Assembly (NCBI GenBank): GCA_015056915.1
Contig: SVFK01000005.1
Coordinates: 88,969-152,968 of the forward strand
Length of the DNA stretch: 64,000 nt
Direction of reading: 5' to 3'
DNA from: Lachnospiraceae bacterium
Lineage (GTDB): Bacteria; Bacillota; Clostridia; Lachnospirales; Lachnospiraceae
Each line of letters starts with the position of its first letter. The first letter of the stretch is position 1. Position numbers and translations under genes: made by a program. Below the pieces are notes generated by a model, which did not search any database, had not been told where the DNA came from, and saw only the letters and a program-made list of their open reading frames with translations. Shown one piece after another: positions 53,979 to 62,602 of the stretch.

Positions 53979-55385
53979 ATGGGTGGCTTTTTCGGAGTGG
54001 CATCAAAACAGGACTGTGTATTTGATTTGTTTTTTGGAACAGATTATCATTCTCATCTTGGAACTCGTCGTGCAGGTATGGCAGTCTACAGCAAAGAGAG
54101 AGGATATGACAGAGCAATTCATAGTATTGAAAATGCTCCATTCCGTACCAAGTTTGACAAGGATGTAAATGAAATGCAGGGTAACATCGGTATAGGCTGT
54201 ATTTCCGATTATGAACCGCAACCGCTGATAGTGCGTTCCCATCATGGAACTTATGCGATTTCGACGGTCGGTAAGATTAATAATACCGATGCTATTATTA
54301 AGGATATATTTGCCAAAGGACATTCCCATTTCTTGGAAATGAGTGGCGGAGATATTAATGCTACCGAGCTTGTAGCTACGATTGTCAATCAAAAGGATAA
54401 TATTGTAGAGGGTATTCAGTATGCGCAGGAGCTTATTGAAGGTTCCATGACGATACTGATTATGACCCCTAAGGGAATCTATGCGGCTCGTGATAAAATG
54501 GGCAGGACTCCCGTGGCAATCGGCAAAAAGGAGGATGCCTGCTGTGTATCCTTTGAAAGCTTTGCTTATCTGAATCTTGGATATCAGGCAGAAAGAGAAC
54601 TGGGGCCGGGTGAAATTGTTGTAGTAACCCCGGAGGGTGTTCATACGTTGGTACAGCCCGGCAAGGATATGAAAATTTGTACCTTTTTATGGGTGTATTA
54701 TGGTTATCCGTCTTCATCCTATGAAGGTATTAGTGTAGAGCAGATGAGATATGATTGTGGAGCACTTTTGGCTGAACGCGATAATGTGAAGCCGGATATT
54801 GTAGCAGGTGTACCGGATTCGGGAACCCCTCATGCAATCGGTTATGCGAATAAGTCCGGTATTCCATTCTCCAGACCTTTTATTAAATATACACCTACCT
54901 GGCCGAGATCCTTTATGCCCACCATCCAGACCCAGCGTAATCTGATTGCCAAGATGAAGCTGATTCCGGTTCATGATTTGATTCATGGTAAGAGTATGCT
55001 GTTAATTGATGATTCTATTGTGCGAGGTACTCAGCTGCGCGAAACAACAGAATTTTTGTACCAGAGTGGTGCAAAGGAGGTTCATATTCGTCCGGCATGC
55101 CCACCTCTGTTGTTTAGTTGTAAATATTTGAATTTTTCTCGTTCCTCCTCTGAGATGGATCTGATAACCAGAAGAATACTTAAGGAAATCGAGCAGGAAG
55201 GAAAAGAGATTGATTTAAAGGCATATGTGGATCCTGATACAGCAGAGTACAATGACATGGTGGACAGAATCTGTAAGCAGTTGAATTTCACCTCCTTACG
55301 CTTCCATAGACTGGATGATATGATTGCTTCCGTAGGAATTGACAGAAGCAAGCTGTGTACCTATTGCTGGGACGGTAAGGAATAG
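53979..55385 (+). CDS. Amidophosphoribosyltransferase-like protein lacking the catalytic Cys
   Basis: The C-terminal half is a PurF phosphoribosyltransferase: VAGVPDSGTPHAIGYA, RNLIAKMKLIPV, and an intact PRPP loop MLLIDDSIVRGTQLRETTEF. The N-terminal half keeps the Ntn glutaminase fold, but the protein starts MGGFFGVASKQD, with Gly where active PurF has its N-terminal Cys (CG-FG-), and the usual H-T-R-Y-S-T block is replaced by IGIGCISDYEPQPL. Glutamine hydrolysis is thus unlikely; it may use ammonia, act on another amine, or be regulatory. GGGAGA precedes the ATG. It stands alone between two terminators, away from any other pur gene here. Confidence 0.85.
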   Translation: MGGFFGVASKQDCVFDLFFGTDYHSHLGTRRAGMAVYSKERGYDRAIHSIENAPFRTKFDKDVNEMQGNIGIGCISDYEPQPLIVRSHHGTYAISTVGKINNTDAIIKDIFAKGHSHFLEMSGGDINATELVATIVNQKDNIVEGIQYAQELIEGSMTILIMTPKGIYAARDKMGRTPVAIGKKEDACCVSFESFAYLNLGYQAERELGPGEIVVVTPEGVHTLVQPGKDMKICTFLWVYYGYPSSSYEGISVEQMRYDCGALLAERDNVKPDIVAGVPDSGTPHAIGYANKSGIPFSRPFIKYTPTWPRSFMPTIQTQRNLIAKMKLIPVHDLIHGKSMLLIDDSIVRGTQLRETTEFLYQSGAKEVHIRPACPPLLFSCKYLNFSRSSSEMDLITRRILKEIEQEGKEIDLKAYVDPDTAEYNDMVDRICKQLNFTSLRFHRLDDMIASVGIDRSKLCTYCWDGKE

Positions 55386-55424
55386 AAGAGGATTAGAAAA
55401 AAAGGATAGAAGTGAAACAATGAT

Positions 55425-55471
55425 ACGCCTGAAATGTTGAATTGCTAAAGCAACATTTCAGGCGTGTTTTT
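55425..55471 (+). terminator. Terminator of the PurF-like gene
   Basis: Perfect 14-bp stem CGCCTGAAATGTTG (55426-55439) with CAACATTTCAGGCG (55451-55464), plus A-T at the base, then TGTTTTT. Confidence 0.92.
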
Positions 55472-55607
55472 AAAAACAAACATCTGCATAGGAACAGGTT
55501 ATGAACGGCATAATATATATTGATTTTACTTATGAAAATAAAAGTGATATAATATAAATATTTACAGGTAATGTTTAATGTTGGGGAAATGAAGGAGCAA
55601 GATATAT

Positions 55608-56507
55608 ATGATTAGTAATCTGGAATATTACAAGGTATTTTATTATGTGGCAAAATGCGGAAGTGTGACGAAGGCGGCAGGGGAGCTTTCTATTTCGCAA
55701 CCGGCGGTTAGTCAGTCGGTGAAACAGCTGGAGAGGATTTTGGGAGTGACACTGTTTTCCAGGGCGGCAAGAGGTATCAAGCTTACAGGGGAAGGTCAGC
55801 TATTGTATTCCTATGTGGAAAAGGGGTATGAGCAAATCGAGCTTGGTGTGCGGAAGGTGCGCCAGATGCAGAATATGGAGTTGGGAGAAATTCGTATCGG
55901 AGCCAGCGATATGACCTTACAATTTTATCTGCTTCCCTATTTGGAGAGATTTCATGAGCAATATCCTGATATTAAGGTGATTGTCACCAATGCGCCTACA
56001 CCGGAAACGCTGGAATTTTTAAAGGAAGGCCGAATTGATTTCGGTATTGTCAGTACTCCTTTTCCCGAGGTGGAGGATGTAGAAGTGACACCGGTTCGGG
56101 AAATCGAGGATGTGTTTGTGGCAGGCAGGCGATTTATTTCTTACAAGAATAAAATGATGGATTTTCAGGAATTGGAGAAGCTCCCGCTGATTTTTTTGGA
56201 GAATAATACAAGCACCAGAAGCTATATGGATGAATTTCTGGCACAAAGCGGTGCTGACGTTCAACCGGAATTTGAACTTGCAACAAGTGATATGATCGTA
56301 CAATTTGCCAAAAGAAATCTGGGAATCGGATGTGTTGTAAGAGACTTTGCCAAGGATGCTCTGGATTCAGGGCTGCTGTTTGAACTGCGTTTTAACAAAA
56401 TGATTCCCCGACGTCAGTTTTGTGTGGTACAAAGTACCAAAATGCCGCTATCTATGGCGGCGGCAAAATTATTAAAGATTATGGAGCTAAAGGATTCAAA
56501 TGATTAA
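55608..56507 (+). CDS. LysR-family transcriptional regulator
   Basis: The N-terminal winged helix is standard: LEYYKVFYYVAKCGSVTKAA, LSISQPAVSQSVKQLERIL and LFSRAARGIKLTGEGQLL. The C-terminal effector domain (residues ~90-299) has the two-lobed periplasmic-binding fold (GEIRIGASDMTLQFYLLPYL, GRIDFGIVSTPFPEV, FELATSDMIVQFAKRNLGIG). It would control genes in response to a small molecule that is not apparent. GAAGGAG precedes the ATG. The next gene, a HAD phosphatase, overlaps by 8 bases, so the two are co-translated; an upstream TATAAT near 55552 may be its -10. Confidence 0.94.
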   Translation: MISNLEYYKVFYYVAKCGSVTKAAGELSISQPAVSQSVKQLERILGVTLFSRAARGIKLTGEGQLLYSYVEKGYEQIELGVRKVRQMQNMELGEIRIGASDMTLQFYLLPYLERFHEQYPDIKVIVTNAPTPETLEFLKEGRIDFGIVSTPFPEVEDVEVTPVREIEDVFVAGRRFISYKNKMMDFQELEKLPLIFLENNTSTRSYMDEFLAQSGADVQPEFELATSDMIVQFAKRNLGIGCVVRDFAKDALDSGLLFELRFNKMIPRRQFCVVQSTKMPLSMAAAKLLKIMELKDSND

Positions 56508-57102
56508 AAATATTATTTTTGATATTGGAAATGTATTGACCGATTTCAGGTGGAGAGGGTTTTTGCTTGATAAAGGATTTGATGAGGAAATGGTGGAGCG
56601 TATTGCTGCGGCTACCTTTAGACATCCTCTTTGGGCAGAAATCGACAGAGGGGTGTGGACCGAGGAGCAGCTGATGGCGGCTTTTCTAAAAGAAGACCCG
56701 GGTATCGAAAAGGAAATTCAAAGGACCTTTGATAATATACATGGCATGGTAACGCCCAGAAGCTATGCCATACCGTGGCTGAAAGAATTAAAGGGGAAGG
56801 GCTATCGTGTTTTGTATTTGTCGAATTTTTCCAGAAAAGCGGAGGTGGAGTGCAGTGACTGCCTGAGCTTTATACCGTATATGGATGGAGGGATTCTCTC
56901 CTATAAGGAGCAGTTGGTGAAGCCGGACCCTGCAATATATCGTCTGCTGTTGGAGCGGTATGGGCTTGTAGCGGAGGACTCTGTATTTATTGATGATACG
57001 CCGGAAAATGTGGAAGCTGCAAGAGCAATGGGGATTCACGGGATTGTATTTCACACCAAGGAGCAGGTGGATAGAGAATTGAGTGACCTTGGTGTAAAAT
57101 AA
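56500..57102 (+). CDS. HAD-superfamily phosphatase (YihX-like, subfamily IA)
   Basis: A 200-residue haloacid dehalogenase hydrolase. Motif I is IIFDIGNVLTDFRWRGFL with the second Asp replaced by Asn (DIGN in place of DxD), as in the YihX group; motif II VLYLSNFS; motif III Lys in LSYKEQLVKPDPAIYRLL; motif IV SVFIDDTPENVEAARAMG. A small helical cap lies after motif I. It hydrolyses a phosphorylated metabolite, possibly a sugar phosphate. The start overlaps the LysR stop by 8 bases (ATGATTAA), so it is coupled to that gene. Confidence 0.9.
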   Translation: MIKNIIFDIGNVLTDFRWRGFLLDKGFDEEMVERIAAATFRHPLWAEIDRGVWTEEQLMAAFLKEDPGIEKEIQRTFDNIHGMVTPRSYAIPWLKELKGKGYRVLYLSNFSRKAEVECSDCLSFIPYMDGGILSYKEQLVKPDPAIYRLLLERYGLVAEDSVFIDDTPENVEAARAMGIHGIVFHTKEQVDRELSDLGVK

Positions 57103-57117
57103 AAACGCCATTAAATT

Positions 57118-57399
57118 TTATTCTTTTTCGGCCTCATCAATGCCGGCATCGAAATCGGCAAAGGTTTTCTTATTGGTAAGTTTACCGTACATCCAGGTAT
57201 ATATCCAGATTAGGAAAGGAATGCCGATGGAGGCAAACAGACATGCAGTAAACAGACTGCCGGAAGCAGTCTTGTCTACAAAGGCAGCTATCAGTGTTAT
57301 AACATACAACAGTACCAGAAGAATGATCCCTGTCATAGCAACTACCTGCTTGGAGGTTACTTTCTTTTTGTTTTTTTCGTTTTGGTTTGTATTTTCCAT
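57118..57399 (-). CDS. Small two-TM membrane protein, hypothetical
   Basis: A 93-residue protein with a polar Asn/Lys-rich N-terminus (MENTNQNEKNKKKVTSKQ), two transmembrane helices (MTGIILLVLLYVITLIAAF; LFTACLFASIGIPFLIWIYT) and an acidic tail. I do not recognise a function. The frame opens at 57501, but CGGAG lies 6-8 bases before the ATG at 57399, so that start is preferred. It is convergent with the HAD gene, 15 bases from its stop, with no clear terminator between. Confidence 0.7.
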   Translation of the reverse strand: MENTNQNEKNKKKVTSKQVVAMTGIILLVLLYVITLIAAFVDKTASGSLFTACLFASIGIPFLIWIYTWMYGKLTNKKTFADFDAGIDEAEKE

Positions 57400-57626
57400 A
57401 ATTAACTCCGTTCTGTGCCGAATCGGCGACCTGTCTTTGGTTGAAGGGTGTCCTTGCATCAAATTATGTATTATCATAACATATCTCTTTTCTTTTTGCA
57501 AAAAAAGTCCCCAAACCTATGCTGACGGCATGCTTGCTTGCATTAGCCTGATAAGTCCGGGAACCTTTTTAAGGGGAGGATTAAGTATTATTCTTATCAT
57601 TGGTTTTATCAAAGGAGGGGGTTCCG

Positions 57627-57686
57627 ATGATAGTAGTAGTATGTCACGGAAAAAGAGGTTTATACATGGTAAAAATATTTTTTTAA
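57627..57686 (+). CDS. Possible 19-residue peptide with a strong ribosome site
   Basis: Reads MIVVVCHGKRGLYMVKIFF and is preceded by AAAGGAGGGG (57611-57620) at about 6 bases spacing, an almost perfect Shine-Dalgarno. The rest of 57400-57697 shows no other gene that I can support. It may be a leader peptide or chance; there is no homology evidence. Confidence 0.25.
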   Translation: MIVVVCHGKRGLYMVKIFF

Positions 57687-57697
57687 GATTTTTTTTA

Positions 57698-57726
57698 TTG
57701 TGCTTACGGACAATCTGTTATATACT
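57698..57726 (+). promoter_or_regulatory. Probable promoter of the SEC-C protein gene
   Basis: -35 TTGTGC (57698-57703), 17-base spacer, -10 TATACT (57721-57726), 78 bases before the start codon. Confidence 0.6.
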
Positions 57727-57804
57727 ATAAATTGTCTGGAACATAAGAATCGGCGATATACTTAATATTAGCGAGCCGATTTAGTAAAAAAAGGTGGTAT
57801 GATT

Positions 57805-58308
57805 ATGGCATTATTAAAACAGTGGAGATCAGTAGCATATAGTGAAGATACCGGAAGGGCAGAGCTGCAGCAGCTTTGGACAACCTATTTCGAAGAAGAA
57901 AAGGGTATTTATGCGCAGCTGTTACAGAATCCTGACGAGGTAGTAAAAGGTAGTGTCAAAGAGCTTGCTGAGAAATACGGCGTGAGCCTCATGACTATGA
58001 CAGGATTTCTGGATGGTATTAACGACAGTCTGATTGAGCAGAATCCTATTGAAGAGATGGGAGAGGATACTGTTGTAAATCTTGGTTTTGACAAGGCATT
58101 GCTATATAAGAATATGGTAGCAGCAGATGCTGACTGGTTATACGAGTTGGAAGAGTGGAATGATATCTTTGATGAAGAAACCAGAAAGGCACTTTACAAG
58201 GAGCAGAAGTCTTCTACTACTATTGTTAAGGGTGATAAGGTATATCCGAATGACCCTTGTCCTTGCGGTAGCGGCAAGAAATATAAGAAATGCTGCGGCA
58301 AGAAGTAA
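57805..58308 (+). CDS. SEC-C motif protein
   Basis: A 167-residue soluble protein whose last ~20 residues form the SEC-C zinc motif ([16 protein letters not shown]), the same metal-binding tail found on SecA, here on a helical body (residues ~1-140: [40 protein letters not shown]). Stand-alone SEC-C proteins may bind ribosomes or SecB-like partners; a specific function is not established. ATG 57799 lies too close to the AAGGTGG site, so the ATG at 57805 is chosen. Single gene with its own promoter and terminator. Confidence 0.88.
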   Translation: MALLKQWRSVAYSEDTGRAELQQLWTTYFEEEKGIYAQLLQNPDEVVKGSVKELAEKYGVSLMTMTGFLDGINDSLIEQNPIEEMGEDTVVNLGFDKALLYKNMVAADADWLYELEEWNDIFDEETRKALYKEQKSSTTIVKGDKVYPNDPCPCGSGKKYKKCCGKK

Positions 58309-58320
58309 AAAAGAATGTTT

Positions 58321-58354
58321 AAGGCTTTCCCAAGGGAGAGCCTTTTTGCTTTTC
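58321..58354 (+). terminator. Terminator of the SEC-C protein gene
   Basis: Stem AAGGCTTTCC (58321-58330) with GGAGAGCCTT (58335-58344), one G-T pair, 4-base loop, then a T-rich run. Confidence 0.82.
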
Positions 58355-58415
58355 TAAAGCGGAGCAACAGTGTACATATAAGAGTGTTTGGGATGGATTA
58401 CAAAGGAGATATAGC

Positions 58416-58844
58416 GTGAATATAGCATCATTTTTATTACCTAAGGTGGAGGTTACTTATTTATATGATTCCATGACGATTCGTCAAGGAATAGAGAAAT
58501 TGCATAGAAGCGGATATGCTGCAGTTCCTGTAATTGACAAGGAGGACCGCTATGTGGGAGTGGTCAGTGAGGGAGATTTTCTGTGGAATATTCTATTAAA
58601 TAATAATAGTCTCGATGATGTCTCAATCAAAAAGCTTGAAAAAATGTCTATCCGTGACGTGCTGCAGATGGGAAAGGTTAAGCCGGTCTGTATTGGTACG
58701 AACATGGAGGAGCTGTTAGGATATGCGCAGAATCAAAATTTCGTGCCTGTGATAGATGACAGAAATATCTTTATCGGTATTATTACCAGAGGAGACATTC
58801 TTAAGTATTTTGTGAAAAAACAGTTGGACGCTGTACAGCTGTAA
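58416..58844 (+). CDS. CBS-domain pair protein
   Basis: A 142-residue protein made of two CBS motifs (SMTIRQGIEKLHRSGYAAVP ... YVGVVSEGDFLWNIL; and PVCIGTNMEELLGYAQNQNF ... IFIGIITRGDILKYF), a Bateman module that usually binds adenosyl ligands. It has no fused enzymatic or membrane domain, so it may act as a sensor for a partner. The start codon is GTG, preceded by AAAGGAG at 7 bases. The next gene, apt, lies 121 bases on; whether they share a transcript is unclear. Confidence 0.9.
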   Translation: MNIASFLLPKVEVTYLYDSMTIRQGIEKLHRSGYAAVPVIDKEDRYVGVVSEGDFLWNILLNNNSLDDVSIKKLEKMSIRDVLQMGKVKPVCIGTNMEELLGYAQNQNFVPVIDDRNIFIGIITRGDILKYFVKKQLDAVQL

Positions 58845-58965
58845 TAAGTTTTGACTTTCCTGACGAAAAAATATATAATTAATCATTAAGAATGCTTGTG
58901 GCTCTTTTCCTGCAAAAGGTCTGTAATAGTGGGAAAATATAGCAAGAGAAAGGTATGAATAAATC

Positions 58966-59490
58966 ATGAAAAAATTAGAAGAATACGTGGTAAGTATCCC
59001 TGATTTTCCGGAGGAGGGAATCATATTCCGTGATGTGACAAGTGTATTGCAGGATGCGGATGGCCTTTGCCTTGCTATAGATACTATGCAGGACAAGGTA
59101 AAGGATTTGGAATATGATGTCATCGTAGGTCCTGAATCAAGAGGATTTATTTTTGGTATGCCTTTGGCATATAATAACAGAAAGCCTTTTGTGTTGATTC
59201 GTAAAGCAGGGAAGCTGCCTCGTGAGACTGTTTCCGCCACCTATGATTTGGAATATGGTACTGCAACCATTGAAATGCACAAGGACAGTATCAAGCCCGG
59301 TCAGAAGGTATTGATAGTAGATGATTTGATAGCAACCGGCGGCACTACAGAAGCAATGATTCAGTTGATTGAGTCTCTTGGCGGTGAAGTGGTAGGTATT
59401 GTGGTAATGATTGAGCTGGCAGGCTTAAAGGGACGTGAGCGTCTCAAGAATTACCGCTTGGATGCAGCTATTTGTTATGAAGGAAAATAG
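58966..59490 (+). CDS. apt: Adenine phosphoribosyltransferase
   Basis: Salvages adenine to AMP using PRPP. The 174-residue protein has the family landmarks: IPDFPEEGIIFRDVTSVLQD, YDVIVGPESRGFIFGMPLAY, RKAGKLPRETVSATYDLEYG and the PRPP loop VLIVDDLIATGGTTEAM. AGAGAAAGG is upstream of the ATG. It heads the apt-rel-MBL-hemZ order that is conserved in clostridia. By consuming PRPP and making AMP it is linked to the purine and (p)ppGpp balance set by rel. Confidence 0.96.
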   Translation: MKKLEEYVVSIPDFPEEGIIFRDVTSVLQDADGLCLAIDTMQDKVKDLEYDVIVGPESRGFIFGMPLAYNNRKPFVLIRKAGKLPRETVSATYDLEYGTATIEMHKDSIKPGQKVLIVDDLIATGGTTEAMIQLIESLGGEVVGIVVMIELAGLKGRERLKNYRLDAAICYEGK

Positions 59491-59537
59491 GTTTCGAGGA
59501 TATTAGGGGAACGCAAAAAACAGGCATGGAGTATTGT

Positions 59538-61844
59538 ATGACAGAAGAAAAAAGCAAGGTCATCATAGATGACGGAAAGATAAGTAAAGCACAGGAATTT
59601 CTGAATCCTGAGGATCTTTATCAGGAGCTTGTTCGTCGTGTGCAAAAATATCACCCCAGCGATGATATTTCCATGATTGCAAAGGCCTATCAAATAGCCG
59701 GAGAAGCACATAAGAATCAGTTTAGAAAATCCGGCGAGCCTTATATTGTTCATCCCCTGAATGTAGCTATTATTCTGGCTGATTTGGAGTTGGATAAGGA
59801 GACTATTGTAGCGGGTATTCTCCATGATGTAGTAGAAGATACCATAATGACGGATGAGGATTTGAAGAGAGAATTCGGTGATGATGTTGCTTTGCTTGTG
59901 GATGGAGTTACCAAGCTGGAGAAAATCCCCCTGTCAAGCAGTGTTGAAAAATCCGATGCCAAGTTGGAAATGCAGGCTGAGAATCTGCGCAAGATGTTTT
60001 TGGCAATGGCTAAGGATATTCGTGTTATTATGATTAAATTGGCGGACCGCCTTCACAATATGCGTACCCTGAAGTACAAGAATCCTGAGAGCCAGCAGCG
60101 GATTGCCAAGGAGACGCTGGAGATTTATTGTCCCATCGCACAGCGCTTGGGTATCAGTAAATTAAAAACAGAATTGGATGATTTATCCTTAAAATATCTG
60201 GAACCGGAGATTTATTATGATTTGGTGGACAAAATCGCGGTACGAAAGAGTGTGCGCGAGAAATATATTCAAGATATTGTAGATGAGGTCAGTGCACATA
60301 TTGATAAAGCAGAAATCAAGGCTAAGGTTGACGGTCGTGTAAAGCATTTCTTCAGTATTTACAAGAAAATGAAGAACCAGAACAAGACCTTGGATCAGAT
60401 ATATGATTTATTTGCTGTGCGTATCATTGTAGATACGGTAAAGGACTGTTATGCGGCGTTGGGTGTAATTCATGAGATGTATAAACCCATTCCGGGACGT
60501 TTCAAGGATTATATAGCTATGCCCAAGGCTAATATGTATCAGTCACTGCACACAACATTAATCGGAAGTAGCGGTCAGCCCTTCGAGATACAGATTCGTA
60601 CCTTTGATATGCATAAGGCAGCAGAATACGGTATTGCTGCCCATTGGAAATATAAGGAAGCATCCGACGGCAAGAAGGTGGCGGCACAGGAGGAGAAAAA
60701 GCTTGTATGGCTACGCCAGATTCTGGAATGGCAGCGTGACATGTCCGATAATAAAGAGTTTATGACATTGCTAAAGGATGATTTTGACCTATTCTCCGAC
60801 AGTGTGTACTGCTTTACGCCAACCGGTGAGGTGAAGAATCTTCCGGTAGGCTCCACTCCCATTGACTTTGCATACAGCATTCACTCGGCAGTGGGTAATA
60901 AAATGGTGGGTGCGAGAGTAAACGGTAAGCTGGTAACCATAGATTATCAGATTAGTAACGGTGACCGCATTGAGATTATCACCTCTCAGAATTCCAAAGG
61001 TCCCAGCCGAGATTGGCTGAATGTGGTGAAGAGTACCCAGGCGAAAAATAAAATCAACCAGTGGTTCAAGAATGAGCTGAAGGAAGATAATATTATCAAG
61101 GGCAAGGAAATGCTTACCGCTTACTTTAAAACCAAGAATATGAATGCATCCAACCTTATAAAGCAGGATTACATGGATGTCATTCAGTGCAAATATGGTT
61201 TTCGTGACTGGGATGCAGTGCTTGCGGCAATCGGTCATGGTGCATTAAAGGAAGGTCAGGTAGCCAATAAGCTGCAGGAGCTTTATGATAGAGAACATAA
61301 GAAGGAACTGAGCAACGAGGAGGTTCTTGCAAGTATTGCGGAGGCAAGCAGCCATCTTCAAAACAGGCAGCCCATGCATAAGTCCAAGAGTGGTATTGTG
61401 GTAAAGGGCATTGCAGATTTGTCGGTACGATTTTCCAAATGCTGTTCGCCTGTGCCGGGAGATGAGATTGTAGGCTTTGTCACCCGTGGAAGAGGTGTGT
61501 CCATTCATCGTACTGATTGTGTGAATATGATGAATCTGCCTGAAATCGAGAGAGTACGACTGATTGATGCGGAATGGCAGGCACCGGAGAATACAGCTTC
61601 CGAAAAGTATGTTGCCGAGATTAAGATATTTGCCAATAACCGTAATGGATTGCTGGCGGATATTTCCAAGGCTTTGACTGAGAAAAATATTAATATTATC
61701 TCAATGAATACAAGAACTACAAAGCAGGGGACTGCAACACTGCAGACTACCTTTGAAATCAGTAGTCGCGATGAATTAAACAGAATTATTGAAAAAATCC
61801 ATGGTGTGGAAAGTGTAATTGATATAGAAAGGACGACCGGCTAA
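59538..61844 (+). CDS. rel: Bifunctional (p)ppGpp synthetase/hydrolase
   Basis: The 768-residue stringent-response enzyme makes (p)ppGpp from ATP and GTP/GDP and hydrolyses it. In order: HD hydrolase domain with HPLNVAIILADLEL and AGILHDVVEDT (HD at ~96, ED at ~100); synthetase domain with YAALGVIHEMYKPIPGRFKD and AMPKANMYQSLHTTLIG, where RFKD is the RXKD form seen in bifunctional enzymes; TGS domain (YCFTPTGEVKNLPVGSTPID); zinc-finger/CC region (FSKCCSPVPGDEIVGFV); and a C-terminal ACT domain (IKIFANNRNGLLADISKAL). The frame opens at 59526, but GGAG fits the ATG at 59538. Its stop overlaps the next ATG by one base. Confidence 0.96.
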   Translation: MTEEKSKVIIDDGKISKAQEFLNPEDLYQELVRRVQKYHPSDDISMIAKAYQIAGEAHKNQFRKSGEPYIVHPLNVAIILADLELDKETIVAGILHDVVEDTIMTDEDLKREFGDDVALLVDGVTKLEKIPLSSSVEKSDAKLEMQAENLRKMFLAMAKDIRVIMIKLADRLHNMRTLKYKNPESQQRIAKETLEIYCPIAQRLGISKLKTELDDLSLKYLEPEIYYDLVDKIAVRKSVREKYIQDIVDEVSAHIDKAEIKAKVDGRVKHFFSIYKKMKNQNKTLDQIYDLFAVRIIVDTVKDCYAALGVIHEMYKPIPGRFKDYIAMPKANMYQSLHTTLIGSSGQPFEIQIRTFDMHKAAEYGIAAHWKYKEASDGKKVAAQEEKKLVWLRQILEWQRDMSDNKEFMTLLKDDFDLFSDSVYCFTPTGEVKNLPVGSTPIDFAYSIHSAVGNKMVGARVNGKLVTIDYQISNGDRIEIITSQNSKGPSRDWLNVVKSTQAKNKINQWFKNELKEDNIIKGKEMLTAYFKTKNMNASNLIKQDYMDVIQCKYGFRDWDAVLAAIGHGALKEGQVANKLQELYDREHKKELSNEEVLASIAEASSHLQNRQPMHKSKSGIVVKGIADLSVRFSKCCSPVPGDEIVGFVTRGRGVSIHRTDCVNMMNLPEIERVRLIDAEWQAPENTASEKYVAEIKIFANNRNGLLADISKALTEKNINIISMNTRTTKQGTATLQTTFEISSRDELNRIIEKIHGVESVIDIERTTG

Positions 61845-62536
61845 TGGGAGATATTAAAATCGGACGTATGGTGCTGGGAATGTGCCAGACGAATTGCTAT
61901 TTTGTATATCGTACAGGTAATCCGGAAGCGATTGTTATTGATCCGGCTGATAATGGAGACAGGATTGCCGATGCTTTAGAGAGAAACGGCTTTCGGGTGG
62001 CAGGCGTATTGCTTACCCACGGTCATTTTGATCATATTTGGGGTTGTGAGGCTCTTTTGGAGGCAGTAAAGACAAAAGCGCAGAAGGATGTGCAGGACAA
62101 TGGTGCCTTGAATGAGCAGAGCGAAGAATCCGTGAAGGTGTATGCCGGTGAGGCAGAGCGTGAGCTTTTGCAGGATGCACGTAAAAATGTATCCCGCTCC
62201 ATGAACAGACCTTGTACCATAGAGGCAGATGTATATGTAAATGACGGTGAGGAAATAACCATTGCCGGTATTACCTGTAAGGTCCTTGCAACGCCCGGTC
62301 ATACCATTGGCGGCACCTGCTACTATTTTGAAGAGGGTGGATTTGTAGTATGTGGTGATACGTTGTTTGAAGAATCTGTAGGAAGAACAGATCTGCCTAC
62401 CGGCAGTATGGGCACATTAGTGCGTTCCATTCAGGATAAGCTATTTACATTGCCGGAGGAAACAGTTGCCTATCCGGGACATGGAGACAGTACTACCATT
62501 GGCCATGAAAAGAAATATAATCCGTTTTGTGTTTAA
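61844..62536 (+). CDS. MBL-fold hydrolase (glyoxalase II-like)
   Basis: A 230-residue metallo-beta-lactamase fold protein: NCYFVYRTGNPEAIVIDPAD, the metal motif LLTHGHFDHIWG, ATPGHTIGGTCYYF, VCGDTLFEESVGRTDLP, and VAYPGHGDSTTIGHEKKYNP. The short length and this motif set fit the YcbL/GloB-like hydrolases that hydrolyse thioesters such as S-lactoylglutathione analogues; the true substrate is unknown. An insert of ~40 residues (around KTKAQKDVQDNGALNEQSEE) lies after the metal motif. The start ATG overlaps the rel stop (TAATG), so translation is coupled. Confidence 0.92.
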   Translation: MGDIKIGRMVLGMCQTNCYFVYRTGNPEAIVIDPADNGDRIADALERNGFRVAGVLLTHGHFDHIWGCEALLEAVKTKAQKDVQDNGALNEQSEESVKVYAGEAERELLQDARKNVSRSMNRPCTIEADVYVNDGEEITIAGITCKVLATPGHTIGGTCYYFEEGGFVVCGDTLFEESVGRTDLPTGSMGTLVRSIQDKLFTLPEETVAYPGHGDSTTIGHEKKYNPFCV

Positions 62537-62602
62537 TATGATTCGAAAGATTTGCTTGTAGTAAGAACAAAAACGGTTGAATAGAGACATGGTAGGAGAA
62601 CA

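Noticed and set aside
57140..57730. 196-codon plus-strand frame
   Set aside because: Most of it is antisense to the two-TM protein gene at 57118-57399 and it has no ribosome site at its start.
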